Positions 39,785 through 47,208 of a stretch of DNA of 64,000 nucleotides are shown one piece after another. The stretch lies in contig JAIQFK010000001.1 of the NCBI GenBank assembly GCA_020073305.1, forward strand, positions 248,001 to 312,000. Direction: 5' to 3'. The notes under the pieces were generated by a model. The model saw only the letters and a program-made list of their open reading frames with translations, searched no databases and was not told the origin of the DNA. Origin of the DNA: Terriglobia bacterium (GTDB lineage Bacteria > Acidobacteriota > Terriglobia > Bryobacterales > Bryobacteraceae). A program made the translations under genes and the position numbers. Positions within the stretch are counted from its first letter, which is position 1; each line of letters starts with the position of its first letter.

Positions 39785-41660
39785 CTGCCCCAACTGCGGC
39801 GCTCCGGTTCAGTTTCGCTGGTCCGGCGCCGTACAAACCACCTGCGAATACTGCCGCGCCATTCTGGTGCGGCGGGATGTGAATCTCGAAAAAGTGGGCC
39901 AGATCGGCGATCTGCCTCGCGAAGTCTCGCCCATCCAGATCGGCACCGAGGGCGTGTATCGCAACAAAGCATTCCAGGTGGTGGGCCGGATTCTGTACGA
40001 ATATGAAGATGGCGGCTGGAATGAGTGGCACATCGTATTCAACGATGGCACGAGCGGGTGGCTGTCCGATGCGCAAATGGAATATACGGTTTCATTCCTG
40101 GCGAAGCCGCCTGAACCGTTGCCGCCGGAGGTCGGGCGTTCGCGCCAGTTCATGTGGAGCGGGACGCGGTACGAGGTCACGTCGGTTACGCGCGCCCATT
40201 ACCGCGGCGTGGCCGGCGAGCTTCCGTTCGAGTATTGGGACAAGAAGGACGTGCTTTTTGCCGACCTGCGAACCTCCGACGCCCGCTTCGGCACCATCGA
40301 CTACAGTGAGGCCACGCCGCTGCTGTTTCTGGGCGAAGCGGTCGAGTTCGACGATCTGCACCTGAAGAACCTGCACGATCTGGATGGCCCCGGCGCGACA
40401 ACCCCGGGCGCCGCGGTCAGCAGCCTGAGCTGCCCGAGTTGCGGCGCGCCACTTACTTTGACCGCTGCCGGGCATTCGTTGTCGGTGGTGTGCCAGCAGT
40501 GCCGTTCGATCCTCGACGCCAGAGATCCGAACCTAAAGGTGCTCGAAAAATTCAACGCGAAACAAGACATCAAGCCGATCATCCCGCTGGGCTCGCGGGG
40601 CAAGCTGGAGGGTTCGGATTTTGATGTCATCGGCTTTCAGGTGCGCGAAACCGATGCCGACGACATGCCGGAGAGTTGGGACGAGTATCTCCTGTTCAAT
40701 CGCTACAAAGGGTTTCGCTATCTCACCGTCTACAACGGCCACTGGAATTATGTGAAAACCGTGCCGGCCGTCCCCGACAGGATACCGGTGGGGAAGAAGC
40801 AAGGTGCCCGCCTCATGGGCCACACCTACGTTCTGTTCGACACCGAGCTGGCGACCACCAGCTATGTGCTCGGCGAATTTCCCTGGCGGGTGCACGTTGG
40901 AGAGAAGAACGGCATCAAAGATTTTATTGCGGTTCCGCGGATTCTTTCATCCGAGAGCACGGAGCAGGAAACCGTATGGTCGCTGGGTGAGTACATGACC
41001 GGCGCGCAAGTGTGGCAGGCCTTTCATCTCTCCGGCAGCCCGCCACCCGCGCGCGGGATTTTTGCCAATCAACCCGCGCCTTTCGCCGGCGAGGCCCGCT
41101 CCATGTGGCGGGTGAGCATGAATCTGCTCTCGGCTATGATTCTGCTGACGATCCTGTTCTACATGTTTGCCGGAGAGGATAGCGTGTTCCAGCGCCAGTA
41201 CAGTTTCTCGCCGCAGGCGGGCACGGAGGCGTCGTTCGTGACGGACACGTTCGAAGTGAGGGGCCATCCCGCGAATGTCGAAATCTCGATTCGGACCGAT
41301 CTTCGCAACAACTGGGCCTATTTCAACCTGGCTCTCATCAACGAGGCCACGGGGCAGGGCTACGATTTCGGGCGCGAGGTCAGTTACTACACCGGCAGCG
41401 AAACCGAAGGGAGCCCCAGCGACAGCGCGATCGTTCCCTCCGTAGCGCCGGGGCGCTACTACCTGCGTGTGGAGCCTGAAATGGCGAAAAACGCCCAATC
41501 GATGCTTTACCATCTCGAGGTCAAGCGCAGTGTCCCTTCGTCCGGCCTGTTCTGGCTTGCGGCGGCGATGCTGCTCATCCCGCCCATCCTGGCCACGTGG
41601 CGCGCGGCTTCCTTTGAGCAGCGCCGCTGGGCGCAGAGCGATTTTACGGAGCGTAAATGA
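39765..41660 (+). CDS. Duplicated zinc-ribbon/DUF4178 membrane protein
   Basis: The 631-residue protein has two similar halves. Each begins with a zinc ribbon (ANCPNCGAPVQF…CEYCRAIL, residues about 7-35, and LSCPSCGAPLTL…CQQCRSIL, about 225-250) and continues with a DUF4178-like beta domain (FQVVGRILYEYEDGGWNEWH; FDVIGFQVRETDADDMPESW). Two membrane helices lie near the C-terminus (about 450-470 and 595-615), with a long beta-rich segment between them that would face the periplasm. DUF4178 is of unknown function but is often next to SPFH, DUF350 and polyamine genes. The ATG is inside the decarboxylase gene, and its stop overlaps the next start (ATGA). Confidence 0.85.
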   Translation: MSQPAANCPNCGAPVQFRWSGAVQTTCEYCRAILVRRDVNLEKVGQIGDLPREVSPIQIGTEGVYRNKAFQVVGRILYEYEDGGWNEWHIVFNDGTSGWLSDAQMEYTVSFLAKPPEPLPPEVGRSRQFMWSGTRYEVTSVTRAHYRGVAGELPFEYWDKKDVLFADLRTSDARFGTIDYSEATPLLFLGEAVEFDDLHLKNLHDLDGPGATTPGAAVSSLSCPSCGAPLTLTAAGHSLSVVCQQCRSILDARDPNLKVLEKFNAKQDIKPIIPLGSRGKLEGSDFDVIGFQVRETDADDMPESWDEYLLFNRYKGFRYLTVYNGHWNYVKTVPAVPDRIPVGKKQGARLMGHTYVLFDTELATTSYVLGEFPWRVHVGEKNGIKDFIAVPRILSSESTEQETVWSLGEYMTGAQVWQAFHLSGSPPPARGIFANQPAPFAGEARSMWRVSMNLLSAMILLTILFYMFAGEDSVFQRQYSFSPQAGTEASFVTDTFEVRGHPANVEISIRTDLRNNWAYFNLALINEATGQGYDFGREVSYYTGSETEGSPSDSAIVPSVAPGRYYLRVEPEMAKNAQSMLYHLEVKRSVPSSGLFWLAAAMLLIPPILATWRAASFEQRRWAQSDFTERK

Positions 41661-41842
41661 GACATCCCCTGTATGCCATCTACGGAGCACTGGTGCTGGC
41701 TTTCGTCACCTTCGCCCAATACCAGGGCTGGAGCCTCACCCGCGTGAACGAGGTGAAGAACATTCCCAAGACGGTGCGCGACAATCCGGGCGCATACCGA
41801 TCGCACTACGGCGGCTACTACCGGTACTTTGGAGGCAAGTAA
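41657..41842 (+). CDS. Small single-helix membrane protein
   Basis: The 61-residue protein has one membrane helix (LYAIYGALVLAFVTFAQY). A Tyr/Gly-rich tail follows (GAYRSHYGGYYRYFGGK). Its ATG overlaps the stop of the DUF4178 gene (ATGA, 41657-41660), and its stop lies two bases before the ATG of the DUF350-like gene. I recognise no family. Its placement inside a tightly coupled operon and clean start/stop argue that it is real. It may be a small subunit of the membrane complex. Confidence 0.7.
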   Translation: MRHPLYAIYGALVLAFVTFAQYQGWSLTRVNEVKNIPKTVRDNPGAYRSHYGGYYRYFGGK

Positions 41843-41843
41843 G

Positions 41844-42056
41844 ATGAACGATTTCCACCCTAGCTACATCTGGAACGCGGTGATTTTTGCGGCTCTCGGC
41901 CTGCTCATTTTTGTCGTGGCCTTCGTCATCGTCGACAAACTGACGCCGTATCATCTTTGGAACGAGATTGTGCACGAGCACAACACCGCGCTGGCCATTC
42001 TGGTGGGCGCCATGTCGATTGGGATGTGCATCATCATCGCAGCGGCGGTGCATTAG
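41844..42056 (+). CDS. DUF350-like small membrane protein
   Basis: The 70-residue protein has two membrane helices (YIWNAVIFAALGLLIFVVAF and LAILVGAMSIGMCIIIAAAV) joined by a short DKLTPYHLWNEIVHEHN linker. This is a single DUF350 (YjfL-like) unit; most relatives have two units. The linker plus LAILVGAMSIGMCIIIAAAV is typical of the family. GGAGGCAAG is placed before ATG 41844. DUF350 proteins are linked to SPFH and polyamine-related genes in many bacteria. Their activity is unknown. Confidence 0.83.
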   Translation: MNDFHPSYIWNAVIFAALGLLIFVVAFVIVDKLTPYHLWNEIVHEHNTALAILVGAMSIGMCIIIAAAVH

Positions 42057-42083
42057 GATTCGCGCCGCCAAAGAGAACTTGAA

Positions 42084-43580
42084 TTGACTATCGTTCTGTT
42101 CGTTTCCGTCGCACTGATTGCCGCCTGCGGGCTGATCTACGAGTTGGTCGCCGGCACGCTGGCCAGCTACCTGTTGGGCGATAGCGTCTTCCAGTTTTCG
42201 ACCGTGATCGGCAGTTACCTGTTTGCGATGGGCGTGGGCAGCTATCTCTCGCGGTTCGTCACCAGAGGCCTGGTGGCCCGCTTTATTTCGATCGAGCTGA
42301 TGGTGGGCCTGGTGGGCGGGTTTTCCTCTGCCGCGCTGTTTCTTGCGTTTGCCTACACGCAGGGCTTCCGGTTGATTCTCTACGCCATCGTCGTGGCCAT
42401 CGGCATTCTGGTTGGGCTCGAGATCCCCCTTCTCATGCGCATCCTCAAAAACCGGCTCGAGTTCCGCGAATTGGTGGCGCATGTGCTGACGTTCGATTAC
42501 CTGGGCGCACTCGCGGCGTCGTTGCTGTTCCCGATTCTGCTCGTGCCGAAGCTGGGGATGGTACGGTCGGCGCTGCTGTTCGGCATCATCAACGCCGGTG
42601 TGGCGCTCTGGTCGACCTACCTGTTCCGGGATCAACTCGGCGCACGGGGCCTGCTGCGGATTACCTGCGCGTGTGTTCTGGTGATGCTGGGTGCAGGCAT
42701 GGCGGGGGCCGAATGGATTTCTCAGGCGGCCGATGCCAATCTCTACGCCGATGAAGTGATCTTCGCTCGCGATACGCGCTACCAGCGCATTGTGCTCACG
42801 AAGTGGAAAGACGACGTGCGGCTGTTCCTCAGCTCGCATCTGCAGTTTAGCTCGCGGGACGAGTACCGCTATCACGAAGCGCTCGTGCATCCCGGCCTCG
42901 CGGCGCTTCCCGGAGCGCGGCGCGTGCTGGTGCTCGGCGGCGGCGATGGCCTTGCGGTGCGCGAGATCCTGAAATATCCGGATGTCGGGTCGGTCACGCT
43001 GGTGGATCTTGACCCGGAGATGACCAAGCTATTCTCAACGCATCCGTACCTCGCCACGCTCAACGCGCACTCGCTCACGAATGCGCGCGTGCATGTAATC
43101 AATGCCGACGCATTTGCCTGGCTTCAGCAGAATACAGACTTCTTCGATTTCGTCGTAGTCGATTTTCCCGATCCGACCAATTACTCGCTGGGGAAACTGT
43201 ACACGACCGCGTTTTACCGGCTGCTCGGCAAACACCTGAGCGCTCAGGGGCTGGCGGTGGTGCAAAGCACTTCGCCGCTGTTTGCGCGGCAATCCTACTG
43301 GTGCATTGTCGAGACCCTCAAGCAGGCAGGCCTGAAGACGTATCCGTATCATCTTTATGTGCCTTCCTTCGGCGAATGGGGTTTCGTGCTGGCGGCGATG
43401 AGTCCGTATGAGCCGCCGGTACGCCTGCCCGGGGGGTTACGGTATCTTGCGGCGCCCGACGTGCCTCCGCTGTTTCAGTTTCCTGCCGACATGCTGCCCG
43501 TGGATGCCGAGCCCAACCGGCTGAACGATCAGGTGCTGGTGCGGTATTACGAGCACGACTGGCGCGAGATCACGCATTGA
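42084..43580 (+). CDS. Membrane-embedded spermidine-synthase-like aminopropyltransferase
   Basis: The 498-residue protein has about seven membrane helices (residues 1-215) followed by a spermidine-synthase-type domain: YQRIVLTKWKDDVRLFLSSH, EALVHPGLAALPGARRVLVL and GGGDGLAVREI (dcAdoMet site). DLDPEM, NADAFAWLQ and DFPDPTNYSLGKLYTTAFYR then follow. The two-domain layout occurs in bacterial aminopropyltransferases whose acceptor is unclear. The donor would come from the AdoMet decarboxylase two genes earlier. The start is TTG at 42084. Its stop overlaps the next start (TTGA, 43577-43580), so it is coupled to the amine oxidase. Confidence 0.88.
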   Translation: MTIVLFVSVALIAACGLIYELVAGTLASYLLGDSVFQFSTVIGSYLFAMGVGSYLSRFVTRGLVARFISIELMVGLVGGFSSAALFLAFAYTQGFRLILYAIVVAIGILVGLEIPLLMRILKNRLEFRELVAHVLTFDYLGALAASLLFPILLVPKLGMVRSALLFGIINAGVALWSTYLFRDQLGARGLLRITCACVLVMLGAGMAGAEWISQAADANLYADEVIFARDTRYQRIVLTKWKDDVRLFLSSHLQFSSRDEYRYHEALVHPGLAALPGARRVLVLGGGDGLAVREILKYPDVGSVTLVDLDPEMTKLFSTHPYLATLNAHSLTNARVHVINADAFAWLQQNTDFFDFVVVDFPDPTNYSLGKLYTTAFYRLLGKHLSAQGLAVVQSTSPLFARQSYWCIVETLKQAGLKTYPYHLYVPSFGEWGFVLAAMSPYEPPVRLPGGLRYLAAPDVPPLFQFPADMLPVDAEPNRLNDQVLVRYYEHDWREITH

Positions 43581-45067
43581 GCAGCACTCGAAGGCAATTC
43601 CTCAGCGCTGCGCTGGTGGGACTCACACCGAAAACCGATCGCTCCATCGCCGGCGGCTTCATCGATGACGGCCACCAAATAGGCCACCAACTGCGCGATC
43701 GGGCGCCGTTCGCGCCCGTGAAGCAAGTCATGAGGATTCCGATCGTGATCGTCGGCGGCGGCATCGCCGGCCTGTCCGCCGCGTGGCGGCTCGACAAGCG
43801 CGGTTTCCGCGATTTCGTGCTGCTTGAGATGGAGGAGCGTGCCGGCGGCAACGCTCGATGGGGCGAAAACGAGATCAGCCCCTTCCCGTGGGCCGCGCAC
43901 TATGTTCCCGTGCCAGGAAAAAAGGCCGAGCTGGTACGCGAGCTTTTTGAAGACCTGGGCGTGCTGCGCGCGGGCGTGTGGGAAGAACGCTACCTCTGCT
44001 TCTCGCCGCAGGAACGCCTGTATGTGCACGGCCGGTGGCAGGAGGGGATAGAACCGCTGACCGAGGCGACCACGGGAGATCGCGAGGAGTTCGCGCGGTT
44101 CGCCGCGCGCGCGAACGAGTTTCGCAGCACGGGCCAATTCACCATACCGATGGAGTTGGGCGCGAAGCCCTCGACGCTTGACAACCTTTCCATGGATGAC
44201 TGGTTGAAGCAGGAGCATTTCACATCCCGGTATCTTCACTGGTACGTCAATTACGCCTGCCGTGATGATTACGGTGCGCTGGCGCGGGACACGTCGGCGT
44301 GGGCCGGCATTCATTATTTCGCTTCGCGCGAGCCGGACGAGAAGGGCCCGCTCACTTGGCCCGAGGGCAACGGCTGGATCGCGCGCCGGCTGCTCGAAAA
44401 ACTGGCGCGCTACGTACGCACCGGGAATATGGTGCACCGCATCGCGCCGGAAGGCCGCAAGCTGCGCGTCTCCGCCGGGGAAACAGACTACATCGCCGAC
44501 GGCGTGATCTTCGCCGCGCCCAGTTTTCTCGCGCCGTACGTGTGCGAAGGTGCACCGCCCGTGCGCTTTGTTTATTCCCCTTGGCTCACGGCGAACCTGA
44601 CGCTTGACCGCCTTCCCGCGGAACGCGGCTTCGAAACGGCATGGGACAACGTCATCTACGATTCGCCCGCGCTCGGCTATGTCGTGGCTACCCACCAGTC
44701 GCTGCGCACCCACATCGACCGCAGCGTCTGGACCTTTTACTGGTCGCTGGCCGAGGGATCTCCGGCGGACAACCGCCGCCTGCTGCTCGAGAAAGACTGG
44801 AGCCACTGGAAAGAAGCGATTCTCGGCGATCTCGAGCGCGCACATCCGGACATCCGCCAGTGCGTTTCGCGCATCGACGTTCTGCGCCTGGGCCACGCCA
44901 TGGCCCGGCCGGTCGTGGGATTTCTCGGATCAGACCAGCGCCGGCGGCTCGCCGATAATTCCGGCCGCTTGATTTTCGCGAACTCCGATCTAAGCGGTTT
45001 CTCGATTTTCGAAGAAGCGCAGTACCGCGGCGTCAAAGCGGCCGAGCGGGCACTCGGACGTTGTTGA
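43577..45067 (+). CDS. Tat-exported FAD-dependent amine-oxidase-family protein
   Basis: The 496-residue protein begins with a twin-arginine-like signal (SSTRRQFLSAALVGL). It contains a Rossmann FAD-binding loop VIVGGGIAGLSAAWRLDKRG (about 57-76) and a second ERAGGNARWGEN motif. The rest is the flavin amine oxidase fold, with FANSDLSGFSIFEEAQYRGV near the C-terminus. Substrate and product are not evident. By context it may oxidise an amine or polyamine conjugate made by the preceding enzymes. TTG start at 43577 overlaps the synthase stop (TTGA). Its stop overlaps the end of repeat copy 3 and it converges with the sulfatase gene. Confidence 0.84.
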   Translation: MSSTRRQFLSAALVGLTPKTDRSIAGGFIDDGHQIGHQLRDRAPFAPVKQVMRIPIVIVGGGIAGLSAAWRLDKRGFRDFVLLEMEERAGGNARWGENEISPFPWAAHYVPVPGKKAELVRELFEDLGVLRAGVWEERYLCFSPQERLYVHGRWQEGIEPLTEATTGDREEFARFAARANEFRSTGQFTIPMELGAKPSTLDNLSMDDWLKQEHFTSRYLHWYVNYACRDDYGALARDTSAWAGIHYFASREPDEKGPLTWPEGNGWIARRLLEKLARYVRTGNMVHRIAPEGRKLRVSAGETDYIADGVIFAAPSFLAPYVCEGAPPVRFVYSPWLTANLTLDRLPAERGFETAWDNVIYDSPALGYVVATHQSLRTHIDRSVWTFYWSLAEGSPADNRRLLLEKDWSHWKEAILGDLERAHPDIRQCVSRIDVLRLGHAMARPVVGFLGSDQRRRLADNSGRLIFANSDLSGFSIFEEAQYRGVKAAERALGRC

Positions 45068-45105
45068 AGAACCGCGCTGTGACCGCTCCCTCACGGTCGC
45101 GCCTC
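45064..45105 (-). repeat. Dispersed intergenic repeat, copy 3 (reverse orientation)
   Basis: Read on the minus strand this is CGAGGCGCGACCGTGAGGG, AGCGGT, then CAGCGCGGTTCTTCAA. It corresponds to copy 2 over about 45 bases. On the plus strand, GACCG/CGGTC forms a perfect five-base stem around CTCCCTCA, so it can be a hairpin between the convergent amine oxidase and sulfatase genes and could help termination. Its left edge overlaps the amine oxidase stop codon. Confidence 0.75.
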
Positions 45106-45110
45106 GAAAA

Positions 45111-47135
45111 CTATTGTAGTGCCACCAGCTCCTCGCGCACTTTCGGTATCACTTCCGGATATTGTTTGGGCGACGCCTTTGCCAGGAACGCTTCGAAGCA
45201 CGCGCGCGCACGCTGGCGATCACCAGCCATTTTGTAAAGCAGACCGAGATTGAGTTGCGCCTCCACCAGGTCCGGATCGAGCTGTACGGCTTTCTCAAAG
45301 TAACCACGCGCGGCTGCGCCATCTTGCCGCTGGATAGCGATTACGCCCAGGCCGTTGTACGCGTTCGCATACGACGGGTCGATCGCGGCAATCGCTTTGT
45401 AGACCCGCTCCGCATCGGGCAGGCGGCTGGTCTCCAGATATGCGGTTGCCAGATTGGCCTGGCTCTGAAGATCCGAAGGATTGAACCGTGCGGCCTTTTC
45501 ATACTCCGGAATGGCTTCGTCCTTCTTGCCGGCGCGCACCAGGAGGTCTCCGACGCGGGAATGCAGCCGCCCGGAATCGATGCCGTTGCGGAGCGCCGCG
45601 TAGTACACATCCAGTGCCTCGGTATATCGTCCGGCCTTCTCACAGTCGCCCCCGAGCGAATAGTAGAGCAGCGGATTGGTCGGATCCTGCTTCACCGCCT
45701 GCCGCAGCAACTCGATCCTGCGCGGCACCGGAAGTCGCGATTGCGGCCCATCCGCTTCCTCCATGATCTTCAGAACCTCAAGGCGATCTTTTGGATCGAT
45801 TCCCTTGCCCTTTAGAGTGTACGTGCGCGGCGAAAATCCGGAAGTGTAGCCGAGCGACCGCAACTGATCCAAAGTACGCGAGTCAACGGCGGTGGTCTGC
45901 ACTTGTTCTGTTTCGTGCGGCCCGATGAACGACTTCAATTCCGCTTCGAACTTCTGGACTTCCGCGGCATGGCTTTGGATGACGTTGTGGGTTTCCGCCG
46001 GATCCTGAGAAAGATCGTAAAGTTCCGGCTTGGGCGCAAGGATGTACTTCCAGTGATTGGTGCGAAGCGCGCGCAGTTCCGCCCAGCCCATGTTGATTTT
46101 CGGGAACAGAGTTTCGGCGTACGAAACAGGCGCGGCTGCGTCTTTTCCGTTGAAATACGGCCTCAAACTGACGCCTTGCACCGCCGCAGGCGCTTGGCCC
46201 CCCATTAAATCGAGAATCGTGGGCAGCAGATCGATGGTTCTGGCTTGCGGCCTGATTCGCATGCCGGCCGGAACGCCCGGACCCGAGAGCAAGAAGGCAA
46301 TCCGCAGAGTCGAGTCGTAGAGAAACACGCCATGCGAGAACTCACCGTGCTCCCCAAGGCCCTCGCCGTGATCCGACAGCACGGCGATCACTGTTTTGTC
46401 GGCCGGCGATTTCTTGGAAACCGCATCAAACAACCGTCCAAGTTCGCGGTCGGCATAGGCAATCTCGCCATCGTACGGGCGATCCTTGTACGTTTCACGA
46501 AACGGGGCCGGCGGATCGTAGGGGACGTGCGGGTCATAAACATGGACCCAAAGGAGGAAGGGTTTGCCGGACTGCGCACCGAGCCAGTTGATGGCGCGGT
46601 CCACCGTGTCACCCGCGCGGCGCTCGGCATCCTCCAGAAATTCGTGGCCTTTTCCGGGCTTGGGCAACTGATCGTCATAAACCGCGAAGCCCTGGTTCAA
46701 TCCGAAGAGTCTCTTTAGGACCGCGGAGCTGACGAACGCCGCGGTGTCCCAACCCTGCTGCTGAAGAAGGGTCGCGAGCGTGGTCGATGATGGTTCGAGG
46801 ACAAAACCGCCGGTGTCGCGCACGTGATGTGCCGTGGGGTTCAGCCCGGTGAACATGCTGGCGTGCGAAGGAGGCGTCAGCGGCGTTTGCGTGACGGCAT
46901 TCTCAAACAGGACACCGTTCTGCGCAATGGCGTCAAGATTGGGCGTTTCGATTTTCGAATAACCGTAGCAGTGCAGATGATCGGCGCGCAGCGTGTCGAC
47001 GGTCACCACCAGGACGTTCAGCGGGTGTAGCGTTGGGCTGGCACCGGTACTCGCGGCTTCGGGGCGCTTGCAGGACAACAAAACAGCCAGTGTGCAAACG
47101 CAACACGCGAGCAGTATTCGCCGACGGAATGACAT
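45111..47135 (-). CDS. Lipoprotein sulfatase-family hydrolase with TPR tail
   Basis: The 674-residue protein has a lipobox-type signal (CVCTLAVLLSCKRPE) and a sulfatase/alkaline-phosphatase superfamily domain (about 35-410): NVLVVTVDTLRADHLHCYGY, TPLTPPSHASMFTGLNPTAH, FLLWVHVYDPHVPYDPPAPF and VIAVLSDHGEGLGEHGEFSH. The formylglycine motif is changed: Cys/Ser is Thr and Arg is His (TPPSH), so it may not carry formylglycine. The C-terminal third has TPR repeats (about 470-670, for example LQSQANLATAYLETSRLPDA and NAYNGLGVIAIQRQDGAAAR). Such TPR-sulfatases are frequent in Acidobacteria, and their substrates are unknown. ATG 47135 is chosen because the signal begins there. Confidence 0.85.
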   Translation of the reverse strand: MSFRRRILLACCVCTLAVLLSCKRPEAASTGASPTLHPLNVLVVTVDTLRADHLHCYGYSKIETPNLDAIAQNGVLFENAVTQTPLTPPSHASMFTGLNPTAHHVRDTGGFVLEPSSTTLATLLQQQGWDTAAFVSSAVLKRLFGLNQGFAVYDDQLPKPGKGHEFLEDAERRAGDTVDRAINWLGAQSGKPFLLWVHVYDPHVPYDPPAPFRETYKDRPYDGEIAYADRELGRLFDAVSKKSPADKTVIAVLSDHGEGLGEHGEFSHGVFLYDSTLRIAFLLSGPGVPAGMRIRPQARTIDLLPTILDLMGGQAPAAVQGVSLRPYFNGKDAAAPVSYAETLFPKINMGWAELRALRTNHWKYILAPKPELYDLSQDPAETHNVIQSHAAEVQKFEAELKSFIGPHETEQVQTTAVDSRTLDQLRSLGYTSGFSPRTYTLKGKGIDPKDRLEVLKIMEEADGPQSRLPVPRRIELLRQAVKQDPTNPLLYYSLGGDCEKAGRYTEALDVYYAALRNGIDSGRLHSRVGDLLVRAGKKDEAIPEYEKAARFNPSDLQSQANLATAYLETSRLPDAERVYKAIAAIDPSYANAYNGLGVIAIQRQDGAAARGYFEKAVQLDPDLVEAQLNLGLLYKMAGDRQRARACFEAFLAKASPKQYPEVIPKVREELVALQ

Positions 47136-47208
47136 AGGGAGAACCGCTGCAGGGTTCTCCCTCAGCATAACAGCGAAGTGGAATAGGCGTTCCTATTCCA
47201 CTCGAAAA

